From: Chloroflexota bacterium
GTDB taxonomy: Bacteria; Chloroflexota; Dehalococcoidia; JACQUA01
Reading direction: 5' to 3'
NCBI GenBank assembly: GCA_016210565.1
Contig: JACQUA010000005.1
Location: 1-42,523 of the forward strand
DNA: 42,523 bases
This document shows, one piece after another, positions 33,024 to 41,900 of the stretch; within the stretch, counting starts at the first letter, position 1, and every line of letters starts with the position of its first letter. A program made the translations under genes and the position numbers. The notes below the pieces were generated by a model. The model had not been told where the DNA came from, searched no databases, and was given only the letters and a program-made list of their open reading frames with translations.

Positions 33024-33445
33024 GGCGGGAGGGGAAATGAAAAATGAAAGGTCAAAAATCAAAATGACAAATCAAAATGAAAAGATATGGTCGGCTGTTC
33101 CCCCGAGCCATGCCCTTTCTAAAACGAAAAGTTAGGAGCTGAGCGGCGGTCGCTCCGCGCGGCGTGGAGCCCGTTACTGCATTTCTACGAAAATGTCACC
33201 CTGAGCGAAGTCGAAGGGTCTTTCGACCGGACCCCGTCTCGAAAGAACTTGTCCTGAACGGAGTGAAGGATTCTTCGACTGCGCTCGCCGCTCGCTTCGC
33301 TCAGAATGACAGCGCACGCCGTTTTCATCCTTGATGGCGCGCCGTCGGGGCATGGGTGATTGATCTGTCATTTTTCATTTTGGTTTTTGATCTTTGATTT
33401 TGATTCCGGCTTGTCCGGGTTAGGAAAGAAAAAGGGAGATACAAC
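33024..33445. other. Repeat-filled spacer
   Basis: A/T-rich AAAATGACAAATCAAAATGA-like units (33035-33080), a TGTCACCCTGAGC element (33193-33312) and the inverse A/T-rich unit (TCATTTTTCATTTTGG, 33366-33410). The two A/T-rich blocks are inverted relative to each other around the middle element. No gene is visible. Confidence 0.7.
33193..33312. repeat. TGTCACCCTGAGC-family inverted element
   Basis: Left end ATGTCACCCTGAGCGAAGTC, right end CGCTCAGAATGACAG. It is flanked by the inverted A/T-rich units. Confidence 0.8.
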
Positions 33446-34783
33446 GTGACAACCCGTGCTACCGCTGAGGAGGAGGTCGTCCAGAGGGCAAAGGAGGAAA
33501 TCGAAAAGAAGACCGGCAAAACGCCGGCTATGCTCTACGAAGAAAGGGAAAAGAGGGTCAGGGATTGCATGGAGCTGAGAGAGCCTGACAGGGTGCCGGT
33601 GCTGATGAGAGGGGGCAATTTCCCGAACTGGTACGTGGGCAACCCGCCATCGACGACGTTCTACGAACCGGCTGTTTACCGGCGGGCGATCATCAAGACC
33701 CTGGTGGACTTTGACCCCGATATCTTTGAGGCCCCTGCTTCCTATTTCAACTCCTGCGGTCTGGCGTTCGAGGCCCTGGACCCCAAGCAGATACAATGGC
33801 CGGGGGGGCCTCTTCCGAAAGACTACGGCACCCAGTTCCTCGAATTCGAGGCGATGAAAGAGGACGAGTACGACCTGTTCATCACCGATCCCACTGATTT
33901 CATGCTGCGTCGCTACTTGCCGCGGGTCTTCGGGGCCATGGAGCCTTTCTCCAAACTGCCCATGCTGGGGAACAACCTCGTTGGATGGGCGTCAGGCTTC
34001 ATGACGATGACCCCGCTGTTCTCGGCGCCGGAGTTCCGCAAGGCTGCCCGGAGTCTGCTTAAAGCGGGGCAGGAAAGGGCGAAGTGGCGCGAGGCCCTGG
34101 GCAACGCGCAGAAGGATATAATGGACCTCGGCTATCCGCCGTACTACTACCCCGGGGGCGCCGGAGGCGCGCCGTTTGACGTGATCGCGGATTACCTGAG
34201 AGGCCTGCGTCTCACCCTGGTCGACATGTTCAAGCGGCCCGAAAAGCTGCTCCGGGCACTGGACAGGATCCTGGAATGGCGGCTGGCCAGGGCGGTCCCG
34301 GCGGACCCGACCAAGAAATGGCATCCGAGGCGGGCGCTGGGGGGAGTCACTCATTACAGCTCCGACCGTTTCATGTCGAAGAAGCAATTCGAGACCTTCG
34401 TCTGGCCGGCCTGGAAGAAGGCCATGCTGTCCACGATCAACATGGGGTACCTGATCATGGTACACGGGGAGGGGAAGAACGATGAGCGCCTCGAGTACTT
34501 CCTTGAATTGCCCAAAGGGAAGGTGTTCTTCCGGGTCATGGAGGGGGACTTGCCGCGGGCGAAGGCGATCCTGGGAGGACATGCCTGCATCGCCGGTCAC
34601 GTACCTTCCATCTTGCTTCAGAACGGGTCCGCCCAGGAAGTGGAAGAGCACTGCCGGGACATGATCAAGGTCTGCGGCAAAGGCGGCGGCTTCATTATCA
34701 ATTGCACCAACCTGATAGACAAACCGAAGCCGGCCAATGTCAAGGCGGTGATGGACGCCGCGAAGAAGTACGGTCGGTATTAA
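33446..34783 (+). CDS. UroD/MtaA-family methyltransferase-like protein (paralogue 3)
   Basis: A 445-residue UroD-fold protein. It shares EREKRVRDCMELREPDRVPV, YDLFITDPTDFM, SDRFMSKKQFETFVWPAWKKA, LEYFLELPKGK and KPANVKAVMDAAKKYGRY with the two minus-strand paralogues, but is more divergent. The candidate zinc motif reads MVHGEGKND, with Gly where paralogue 1 has Cys; other candidates are HACIAG and NCTN. The GTG start is supported by AAGGGAG. It is the first gene before a corrinoid protein (34953), the standard arrangement of a corrinoid-dependent methyltransferase system, so it is the best candidate methyltransferase of the three. The methyl donor is unknown. Confidence 0.85.
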   Translation: MTTRATAEEEVVQRAKEEIEKKTGKTPAMLYEEREKRVRDCMELREPDRVPVLMRGGNFPNWYVGNPPSTTFYEPAVYRRAIIKTLVDFDPDIFEAPASYFNSCGLAFEALDPKQIQWPGGPLPKDYGTQFLEFEAMKEDEYDLFITDPTDFMLRRYLPRVFGAMEPFSKLPMLGNNLVGWASGFMTMTPLFSAPEFRKAARSLLKAGQERAKWREALGNAQKDIMDLGYPPYYYPGGAGGAPFDVIADYLRGLRLTLVDMFKRPEKLLRALDRILEWRLARAVPADPTKKWHPRRALGGVTHYSSDRFMSKKQFETFVWPAWKKAMLSTINMGYLIMVHGEGKNDERLEYFLELPKGKVFFRVMEGDLPRAKAILGGHACIAGHVPSILLQNGSAQEVEEHCRDMIKVCGKGGGFIINCTNLIDKPKPANVKAVMDAAKKYGRY

Positions 34784-34803
34784 CGCCGAAATGACGAAGT
34801 CCG

Positions 34804-34926
34804 TGTCATTCTGAGCGAAGACGAGCGCCAGCGAGTCGGAGTCGAAGAATCTTTTGGGGGGGGGTGGAGACGAAAGACCCTTCGACTGCCCCTTCGCTTC
34901 GCTCGGGGCTGCGGCTCAGGGTGACA
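34804..34926. repeat. TGTCACCCTGAGC-family element, opposite orientation
   Basis: Begins TGTCATTCTGAGCGAAG and ends CGGCTCAGGGTGACAG, the reverse of most copies. Its DNA makes an open frame upstream of the corrinoid gene that should not be taken as protein. Confidence 0.8.
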
Positions 34927-34952
34927 GATCATTGCTGATCCGAGAGGAGACC

Positions 34953-35600
34953 ATGCTCAATAATCTTGTCAATGCCCTGGTAAACATGCAGGAAGATGAA
35001 GCCCTGCGCATAGTGAAGGAAGCGATCGATAAGGGAGCAGATCCGCACGGTATCCTGGATGCCTGCCAGGAAGCCATGAAGATCATAGGCGATAAATACG
35101 AGAAACAGGAGTATTTCCTGCCGGAGCTCGTCATGTCGGGTGAGATGCTCAAGAGCATCTCTGAAATCGTTAAGCCGAAGCTGGTCGCCGGGGGAAAGGA
35201 AGGGGGTGGAGGGGCGAGGCGGGGTAAGATAGTCCTCGGCACGGTGCGGGGAGACATCCATGACCTGGGGAAAGACATCGTGGGGTTTATGCTGGACGTC
35301 AACGGGTTCGAGGTGCACGATCTCGGCGTGGACGTGCCGGAAGACAGGTTCGTCCAGGAGGTCGGAAAAGTGAAGCCGCAGGTGGTGGCGCTGAGCGGAT
35401 TTCTGACCCTGGCCTACGATACTATGAAGTCAACCGTAGAGGCACTGGAAAAGGCCGGACTGCGCAAGGGCGTCAAGGTGATGATCGGCGGCGGCCAGAT
35501 TAACGAGATGGTCAAGGACTACGCTAAGGCGGATGGCTACGGCAGCGACGCCATGGCGGCGGTGCGCATGGCCCGGGAATGGATACCCGGGGTGAAATGA
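34953..35600 (+). CDS. Corrinoid (B12-binding) methyltransferase partner protein
   Basis: A 215-residue corrinoid protein of the MtbC/MtaC type. An N-terminal helical cap (about residues 1-85) is followed by a Rossmann-like B12 domain. The cobalt-ligating motif Asp-x-His-x-x-Gly is intact in GDIHDLGKD (His103), followed by the usual GVDVP and later GGGQIN segments. It would carry a methyl group on cobalt between a substrate-specific methyltransferase and an acceptor. The start ATG has GAGAGGAG upstream; the frame is open further 5' only through a repeat. The UroD gene before it and the Fe-S protein after it suggest a methyltransferase, carrier and activator set. No second, non-UroD methyltransferase is nearby. 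Confidence 0.9.
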   Translation: MLNNLVNALVNMQEDEALRIVKEAIDKGADPHGILDACQEAMKIIGDKYEKQEYFLPELVMSGEMLKSISEIVKPKLVAGGKEGGGGARRGKIVLGTVRGDIHDLGKDIVGFMLDVNGFEVHDLGVDVPEDRFVQEVGKVKPQVVALSGFLTLAYDTMKSTVEALEKAGLRKGVKVMIGGGQINEMVKDYAKADGYGSDAMAAVRMAREWIPGVK

Positions 35601-35829
35601 CACCGGTGGCACAGGCGTCCCCGCCTGTGAGCGGCGCCTTTTAGAACAAGAGGTGTAGGGTGGGTTAAGCACTGCAGGATAGCGGAAAGCCGCGATTGCA
35701 TCGGGGTGCGAGCCCACCGAACCCGCGGGCCGTGTGGAAGATGGTGGGTTCGCGTCCTGATACAATCGGGGCGCTTAACCCACCCTACGTTGCTCACAGG
35801 CGGGACGCCTGTGGCACTAATGGAACATC
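35601..35829. repeat. Nested inverted repeats between corrinoid and Fe-S genes
   Basis: The outer pair consists of CACAGGCG hairpins at 35610-35629 and 35795-35813, inverted to each other. The inner pair is GTAGGGTGGGTTAAGC at 35655-35670 and its exact inverse GCTTAACCCACCCTAC at 35773-35788. The ~134-bp inner unit has the layout of a small non-autonomous mobile element. A partial copy of the right end is near 24750-24765. Confidence 0.8.
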
Positions 35830-36531
35830 ATGGCAAACGTTAGGGAGAACCTGGCCCTGATTGCGGCCGTGGCTGGAGAGGCCGGGATGGACCTGCTCGG
35901 GGTGGCAGATGTGAGGGAGGGCAGGGACAAGATATTGCAGTTGTCTCCGGCTCTGCTGGAGCAACTGCCCCTGGCCGTCGTTATTGCCACGCGCCTTTCA
36001 CCGGCCATTCTGTCCAGTCTGGAGGGCGCGCCTAACCTGGTCTATTACCATCACTACAAGACGGTCAACGCCCTGCTGGACCAGGCGGCGCTGAGAATAA
36101 GCCGGGAAATTACCGGGTCCGGCTACCTCGCTCTGCCGGTGGCCGCCTCCCAGCTAATCGACTGGGACCAGCAATTGGGCCACCTTTCGCACAAGGCGGC
36201 CGGCTATCTGGCGGGGTTGGGGTGGCGGGGACGAAACAATCTCCTGGTGACGGAACGCTTCGGGGCCCAGGTGCGGCTGGCCACTATCCTGACCAACCTG
36301 CCCCTGGAAGCCGACCGGCCGGTGAGCAGGGATTGCGGGGACTGCTTCCGCTGCCTCGCGGTTTGCCCGGTGGCTGCGATCAAAGAGAATGTCGCCGACT
36401 TCGATAGCGCCGCCTGCTACCAGCAGTTAAGGCGTTTCAGCAAAGAGTTGCGCCTGGGCCATAATATCTGCGGCCTCTGCGTGCAGGCCTGCCCCGGGGG
36501 TGCTGCCAGTGGGAAAACCGGCGCCTGCTAG
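35830..36531 (+). CDS. QueG-like double [4Fe-4S] protein, possible corrinoid activator
   Basis: A 233-residue protein with a segment like the epoxyqueuosine reductase (QueG) core, LAGLGWRGRNNLLVTERFG...VRLATI (residues 128-153), and a ferredoxin-like tail. The first cluster is Cys169, 172, 175, 179; the second probably uses Cys196, 214, 217, 221. It is much shorter than QueG (usually over 300 residues), so it is probably not the tRNA enzyme. QueG-type proteins bind cobalamin and donate low-potential electrons. Next to a corrinoid protein, a plausible inferred role is reductive reactivation of its cobalt. The start ATG lies just after a repeat, with no strong ribosome site. It overlaps the next gene by about 32 bases. 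Confidence 0.75.
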   Translation: MANVRENLALIAAVAGEAGMDLLGVADVREGRDKILQLSPALLEQLPLAVVIATRLSPAILSSLEGAPNLVYYHHYKTVNALLDQAALRISREITGSGYLALPVAASQLIDWDQQLGHLSHKAAGYLAGLGWRGRNNLLVTERFGAQVRLATILTNLPLEADRPVSRDCGDCFRCLAVCPVAAIKENVADFDSAACYQQLRRFSKELRLGHNICGLCVQACPGGAASGKTGAC

Positions 36532-37042
36532 ACCGGTCAAGGTCTTTGCCGGCCTGCTGACCGGCAGGCCGTCCTGTCTGCCGCAGGCCCGCGCTGCCCT
36601 GGAGGAGACGCTCGGCCCGGCTGATTACGCCAGCGAGGTGATGGACTTCACCTTCACCGGGTACTATGAGGAGGAGATGGGGGTCGCCCTCAAACGGCAG
36701 TTCTTCAGCTTCGACCGCCTGGAGACGCCGGAAAAACTGGCTGAGATCAAGCTTTTCACCAACAGCCTGGAAGAGAAGTGGGCCGAGAATGGAAGGCGGC
36801 TGGTGAACCTGGATCCGGGCTACCTGAACGAGGCCCGGGTGGTCCTCGCCAGCACCAAGGACTTCGCCCACCGCATTTACATCGGACAGGGAATCTATGC
36901 CGAGATAACCCTGCTTTTCCAGCACAAGCGGTTCGAGCCATTACCGTGGACCTATCCCGATTTTCGCAGCGAGGCCTATCACCGGGTCCTTGGGGCGATG
37001 CGGGCCAGGTATGTGCGGCAGGTGCGGGCAAGCAGTCGGTAG
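36500..37042 (+). CDS. DUF4416 family protein
   Basis: A 180-residue protein that I recognise as DUF4416, a family of unknown function common in anaerobes. Typical segments are KVFAGLL at the start, MDFTFTGYYEEEMG (residues 48-61), RLVNLDPGYLNEARVVLASTKDFAHRIYIGQGIYAEITL-type sequence and PWTYPDFRS near the end. No metal or nucleotide motif is evident. The start is GTG at 36500, or an in-frame GTG at 36509; both lie inside the preceding Fe-S gene, and the overlap implies translational coupling. It converges on the histidine kinase gene. Confidence 0.8.
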   Translation: MLPVGKPAPARPVKVFAGLLTGRPSCLPQARAALEETLGPADYASEVMDFTFTGYYEEEMGVALKRQFFSFDRLETPEKLAEIKLFTNSLEEKWAENGRRLVNLDPGYLNEARVVLASTKDFAHRIYIGQGIYAEITLLFQHKRFEPLPWTYPDFRSEAYHRVLGAMRARYVRQVRASSR

Positions 37043-37054
37043 TCGGCAGTCGCA

Positions 37055-37209
37055 CCCGGTACCACAGGCCTCCGTGCCTGTGAGAGATGGCTGGCGGTCG
37101 GAGCCTCGAGACAGAGCGGGATATGTTTGGTGCAATGACAGCGGGGCCGTGTTATATTCCTGGAATCTTTATCCTGGGACGCACAGGCACGGAGGCCTGT
37201 GGTACCGGG
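37055..37209. repeat. Perfect 28-bp inverted repeat between convergent genes
   Basis: The arm at 37055-37082 (beginning CCCGGTACCACAGGCC) and the arm at 37182-37209 are exact reverse complements over 28 bases, separated by 99 bases of ordinary sequence. Each arm is itself a CACAGGC hairpin. It may act as a bidirectional terminator or be the ends of a small mobile element. Confidence 0.85.
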
Positions 37210-37260
37210 GTGGGGAATCTTGAACCTCGAACCTTGAACCTTCGAATCGCCTGGGTGTGG

Positions 37261-38946
37261 CTACGCAAATAGTTCGGCATCCTCTGTCGCCGTTGGCAGC
37301 GTGAAGAAGAATGTTGATCCTGCGCCTGGTTGGGACTCCACCCAGATGCGCCCGCCGTGAGCCTCAACCAGCCTCTTGCAGACAATCAGTCCTAACCCCG
37401 TTCCGCCGGCGCTGCCTGCTGAACTCTTGCCGAGCCTTTCAAATGGGACAAATAGCTTCTCCTGGTCTGCTGACGAAATTCCGTCACCCCGGTCGCTGAT
37501 ACTTACCGCAATCTCGCTCCCCCTTTGTTCTGCCGAAACGGTCACCTCGGTTCCCTGTGGTGAGTATTTAGCGGCATTGTCCAGCAGGTTGTAAACAATT
37601 CGCTCCACTCGTAGTTCGTCGGCATTCACCGGGCACGGGTTTGGGCAATTGACGACGAAGAGGCGCTCCGGGTATGGTCTGCTCATGCCGGTGACCATTT
37701 TTTTCAGCAAGTCGCACAGATTCAGGCTGCTGAGAGATAGCGACAGACTGCTGGCCTGGGACCTCGACAGCTCCAGCAGGTTGTTCACCAGATGGGCAAG
37801 CGATTCCGCGGCCAACACTGAATCGTTGATCAGTTCTGTCTGGTCGTCAACGGACAGAGATTCTCTGTGCCTCAACAGGGTGCCCAACGCACCTATCACC
37901 ACAGTTAAAGGGGTTTTCATCTCATGGGAGACCATACTGATGAACTCATCCTTCAATTGTTTGGTCTCTATTTCCTCTGTTATATCTAGAATATAGGCTA
38001 CCGCAGCCGGCCTGCCCTGGAAATCAGTAGGCGCGCCGCCTATCTCTACCGGGGTACTAACACCACTTTTGCTTTTAACCTGTATCTGGCGCAAACCCGG
38101 GGCGTTTTTTCCGGACAACCACGTTTCTATGGTGCATCTCGCAGTTTCTACGTTGTCCTGGCTGAAGAACTCTAATAATGACTTGCCCCGTAGTTCATCC
38201 AAACCGCAGCCGGTGATCCTGCACCACTCCTTGTTGGCGAAAACGTGTCTTGCCTCGATACCGTCACAGTCCTGCAACAGTACCACTGCCTCTTTAGCTT
38301 CTCCGGCTCTCACAACCAGGTCCTTGTACCGGGCTTCAGCCGCCAGATAAGACTTCCTCAATTGCTCTTCGGATGCCTTGAGCTTGCGATTGACCTCGGC
38401 CATCCTGACCGAGAGATTCCGTATTTTGCGGAGGTGCGTCTCGGTCTTTTTCTTGCCCAGGTATAGCTCGACGAAGTTAGACACTTTCCAGCGAAGTATT
38501 TCGGGGGAGAACGGCTTGATAATATAGTCCACGGCACCGAGGGAGTAGCCCTTCTGGACCTGTTCGTCCGTTCGCCCTACCGCCGTGATAAATATGATAG
38601 GTGTCAGCCTCGACCGTTCTCGCCCGCGGATGGCCTCCGCTATTTCGAAACCGTCCATTGTGGGCATCCTCACATCGAGCAACACCACGGCAAAATCCTT
38701 TTTCAGCAGGAGGCGCAGCGCTTGGAGGCCGGAAGTTGCTTTGACCATATCCAGCCGAAGCGGTTCAAGGATTGCTTCCAATGTGGTGAGGTTTTCCGGG
38801 ATGTCGTCCACCATCAGGACAGAGGGCCCATTTGGTTTCACTTTTATTTGGCTCCTATGGGGTTGCTGCGCAAGCTCTCGTGAGACCGCGGGTTCGGCCC
38901 GGCTCCGGAGGGGTGTCAGGGTACGCTTCATGGAGGCTACCGGCAT
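37261..38946 (-). CDS. Response regulator/PAS/histidine kinase
   Basis: A 561-residue cytoplasmic hybrid kinase with no membrane segment. Order: receiver domain (residues 42-160, phosphoacceptor Asp91 in LLDVRMP, Lys144 in KPF); coiled coil (about 165-205); PAS domain (about 210-325); HisKA with phosphoacceptor His341 in MVSHEMKTPL; then the ATPase domain (N box NLLDNAAKYSP, G boxes DRGDGIS and GGTGLGL). An N-terminal receiver feeding a kinase suggests control by the upstream kinase. The start ATG lies 2 bases after the stop of that gene, so translation is probably coupled; the frame is open further 5' inside the neighbour, but that would overlap a well-conserved domain. Output targets are unknown. 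Confidence 0.85.
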   Translation of the reverse strand: MPVASMKRTLTPLRSRAEPAVSRELAQQPHRSQIKVKPNGPSVLMVDDIPENLTTLEAILEPLRLDMVKATSGLQALRLLLKKDFAVVLLDVRMPTMDGFEIAEAIRGRERSRLTPIIFITAVGRTDEQVQKGYSLGAVDYIIKPFSPEILRWKVSNFVELYLGKKKTETHLRKIRNLSVRMAEVNRKLKASEEQLRKSYLAAEARYKDLVVRAGEAKEAVVLLQDCDGIEARHVFANKEWCRITGCGLDELRGKSLLEFFSQDNVETARCTIETWLSGKNAPGLRQIQVKSKSGVSTPVEIGGAPTDFQGRPAAVAYILDITEEIETKQLKDEFISMVSHEMKTPLTVVIGALGTLLRHRESLSVDDQTELINDSVLAAESLAHLVNNLLELSRSQASSLSLSLSSLNLCDLLKKMVTGMSRPYPERLFVVNCPNPCPVNADELRVERIVYNLLDNAAKYSPQGTEVTVSAEQRGSEIAVSISDRGDGISSADQEKLFVPFERLGKSSAGSAGGTGLGLIVCKRLVEAHGGRIWVESQPGAGSTFFFTLPTATEDAELFA

Positions 38947-38948
38947 AT

Positions 38949-41900
38949 TTATTTCCCGGCTTTCGCGCTGTCTTCCTGCCCCCGGACATTCCCACTGCGG
39001 TGCAGCCATATCCTCAACAGGGTGAGCAACTGGTTCACATTGACGGGCTTGGAAACGTAGTCCGAGGCCCCTGACGCGATGCACTTCTCCCGGTCTCCCT
39101 TCATGGCTTTTGCCGTGAGGGCGATAATGCACAGGTTCCTGAACTTAGGAATGTCGCGAATGGCGCCTATTGTAGCATAACCATCCATTTCGGGCATCAT
39201 GATGTCCATGAGTACCAGGTCGACCCCCGGAGTGGTCTCCAGGGTTCGGATGCCATCCTTGCCGCTTTCGGCCGTAATCACCTTGACCCCGTGCTGCTCC
39301 AGGGCTGCGGTGAGGGCGAATAGATTCCGTATGTCATCATCGACAATAAGTATTTTCCTGCCGCTTAGTGCGCTGTCGCTCCGGCGAAGTTGTTCCAGCG
39401 CCCGGCGCCTGGCCTTCGGCAATTCAGAGGTTACCATATGCAAGCACAGGGAGACCTCGTCGAGCAGCCGCTCGGGAGATTGCGCGGTTTTGACCGGACT
39501 GGAAGTGGACAGGGTTTCCAGAGCCGCCGTTTCTTTCCTGGTCAATTTCCGGCCGGGGTACAACACGGTTGGGACATTGGACAGGCCGTTCTCGTTCTGC
39601 AACGCCCGCAGGAAATCCAGCCCGGACATGTCATCCAGGGCCATGGCTGTTACCATGCAGCCACGTGGCTTGTTGCGGAGCGCGTCCAGGGCCTCTTGGT
39701 AGTTGCCGGCCCTGGTGATGTTAATGCCCGTGCCGTCAAGCGTCCGGGCAATTTCTTCACGTTGCGGGGAACTGTTGGATACCAGCAGAAGGTCCAGGGT
39801 CCGGGGCTGCACCGCGAACTGCCACATTCGCATTAACGCTTGATCCAGGGCATCGGAGGACACCGGTTTGGTCTGGAAGTCAAAAGCGCCTTTACGCAGG
39901 GCCACCGCGGAGCACGTTTCTACGGATAGCACGCAGATAGGAATGTGGCGCGTCTCCAGGTCGATCTTCAACTGGTCCAGCACCTCCCATCCGTCAATAT
40001 CCGGCAGCACAATGTCCAGGGTGACGACGTCGGGTTTTATCTGCCGCACCAACGACAGTCCCTCGTTACCGGACGAAGTGACCACCACCTTGAATCCTCG
40101 CTGCCGGGCTCTGTCCATGACGATGCCCGCGAAGCTGGCATCGTCCTCGATCGCCAGCAGAACGCGATCGCCAATCTCTATTCTGTCGCGGTCATCCATT
40201 ATTTGCGCAACGGTGGGTTTCCCGGGAAGTCTGGCGGCAGGTGTTGCGCCCCCGTCTCCACCCGGCAACACTGCCACCCCGCCGGAAGAGACGCCATCAA
40301 AAGTGGGGGGACTGATTTCGCGTTGCTGACTCGAAATACGGGGGATGTACAGCGTGAAGGTGCTGCCCTTCCCCGGCGCGCTGATTACTCGTATGTCACC
40401 TCCCAGCATCTGCGTTATCTCGCGGCTTATGGTCAGCCCCAGTCCTGTGCCGCCGTACCTGCGGCTGGTCGAACCATCGGCCTGCTGGAACGCCTCGAAG
40501 ATGATTTTCTGCTTGTCCTCAGCTATGCCGATGCCGGTATCGGTTACGGAGAAGGCAATTACCGTGTCGGACCTGTTCAGAACATCATTGGTCCTGTCCC
40601 AGCCAGCTTTGGCCGCGGCTATCTGGAGGCTAACGCTTCCTTTCTCGGTGAACTTGATGGCGTTCGACAGCAGGTTCTTTAGCACCTGGAGCACGCGCTT
40701 CTCATCGGTGTACATGCCGGGGGGCAGTTCCCGGTCCACCCGAATAGCGAAGGCCAAAGCCTTGGTGTCGGCTATGTGCTTGAACGTCCGGTTCAACTGT
40801 TCCTCGATATAAGTGAAGGCAACATCTTTCATCTCCAGACTCATGGCGCCGGACTCTATCTTGGCCAGGTCCAGGATTTCGTTGATCAGCGTTAACAGGT
40901 CGGTGCCTGAGGTGTGTATGGTCCTGGCATACTCGACCTGTCTTTCGGTAAGGTTGCTCTCCGCGTTGCTCGAAAGCTGGTCCGAAAGAATGAGCAGGCT
41001 GTTGAGAGGGGTCCGCAGCTCATGCGACATATTGGAAAGGAATTGCGACTTATACTTCGAGGTCAGGGCTAACTGCTCGGCCTTTTCTTCCAGGGCGCGC
41101 TTGGCTTGCTCCACCTCCAGGTTCTTCGCCTCCACCTCGGCCTTCTGCTCGGTCAGCAGGCGGGCCTTTTCCTCCAGTTCCTCGTTGGTTTGGGTGAGTT
41201 GTTGCTGGCGACTTTGCAATTCATTAGCCAGCGATTGGGACTGTTTGAGCAGGTCCTCGGTCCGTCCTGTGGACTCAATGGTGTTGAGCACGATGCCGAT
41301 ACTTTCCATCAATTGGTCCAGGAAGGCGATGTGAGTCTGGCTGAAGCGTTCGAAAGAGGCCAGCTCGATGACGGCCTTTATCTGTCCTTCAAACAGCACC
41401 GGAAGCACCACGATGTTCATCGGGGGCGCCTCGCCCAGCCCGGAGGATATCTGGATATAATCGGCGGGCACCTTGGTCACCAGTATGCGTTCCTTTTCGT
41501 AGGCGCATTGTCCGACCAACCCCTCGCCCAGCGCAAAACGACTGGACAAATTCTTGCGCTCCTTGTAGCCGTAGCTTGCCAGTAGCCCGAGCACTGGCTG
41601 GGTGCTGCCGCCGGGGTCGCCGGTTTTCACCACGTACAGCACGCTGTGCTGCGCCCCGACCAGCGGGGACAGTTCAGACAGCACCGTTCTGGCTACGGTC
41701 AACAGGTCTCGCTGGCCCTGAAGCATGCGGGTGAATTTGGCCAGGTTGGTCTTCAGCCAGTCCTGCTCGGTGTTGGCCTGGGTCGTCTCTCTGAGGTTGC
41801 GGATCATCTCGTTGATGTTATTCTTCAGCTCTTCCACCTCGCCGCGGGCCTCCACGTTGATGGTGCCTGTCATGTCACCCTTGGTCACGGCGGTAGCCAC

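Noticed and set aside
34854..34952. N-terminal extension of the corrinoid protein
   Set aside because: It translates a dispersed repeat; AGGAG before the ATG at 34953 and the family N-terminus fix the start there.
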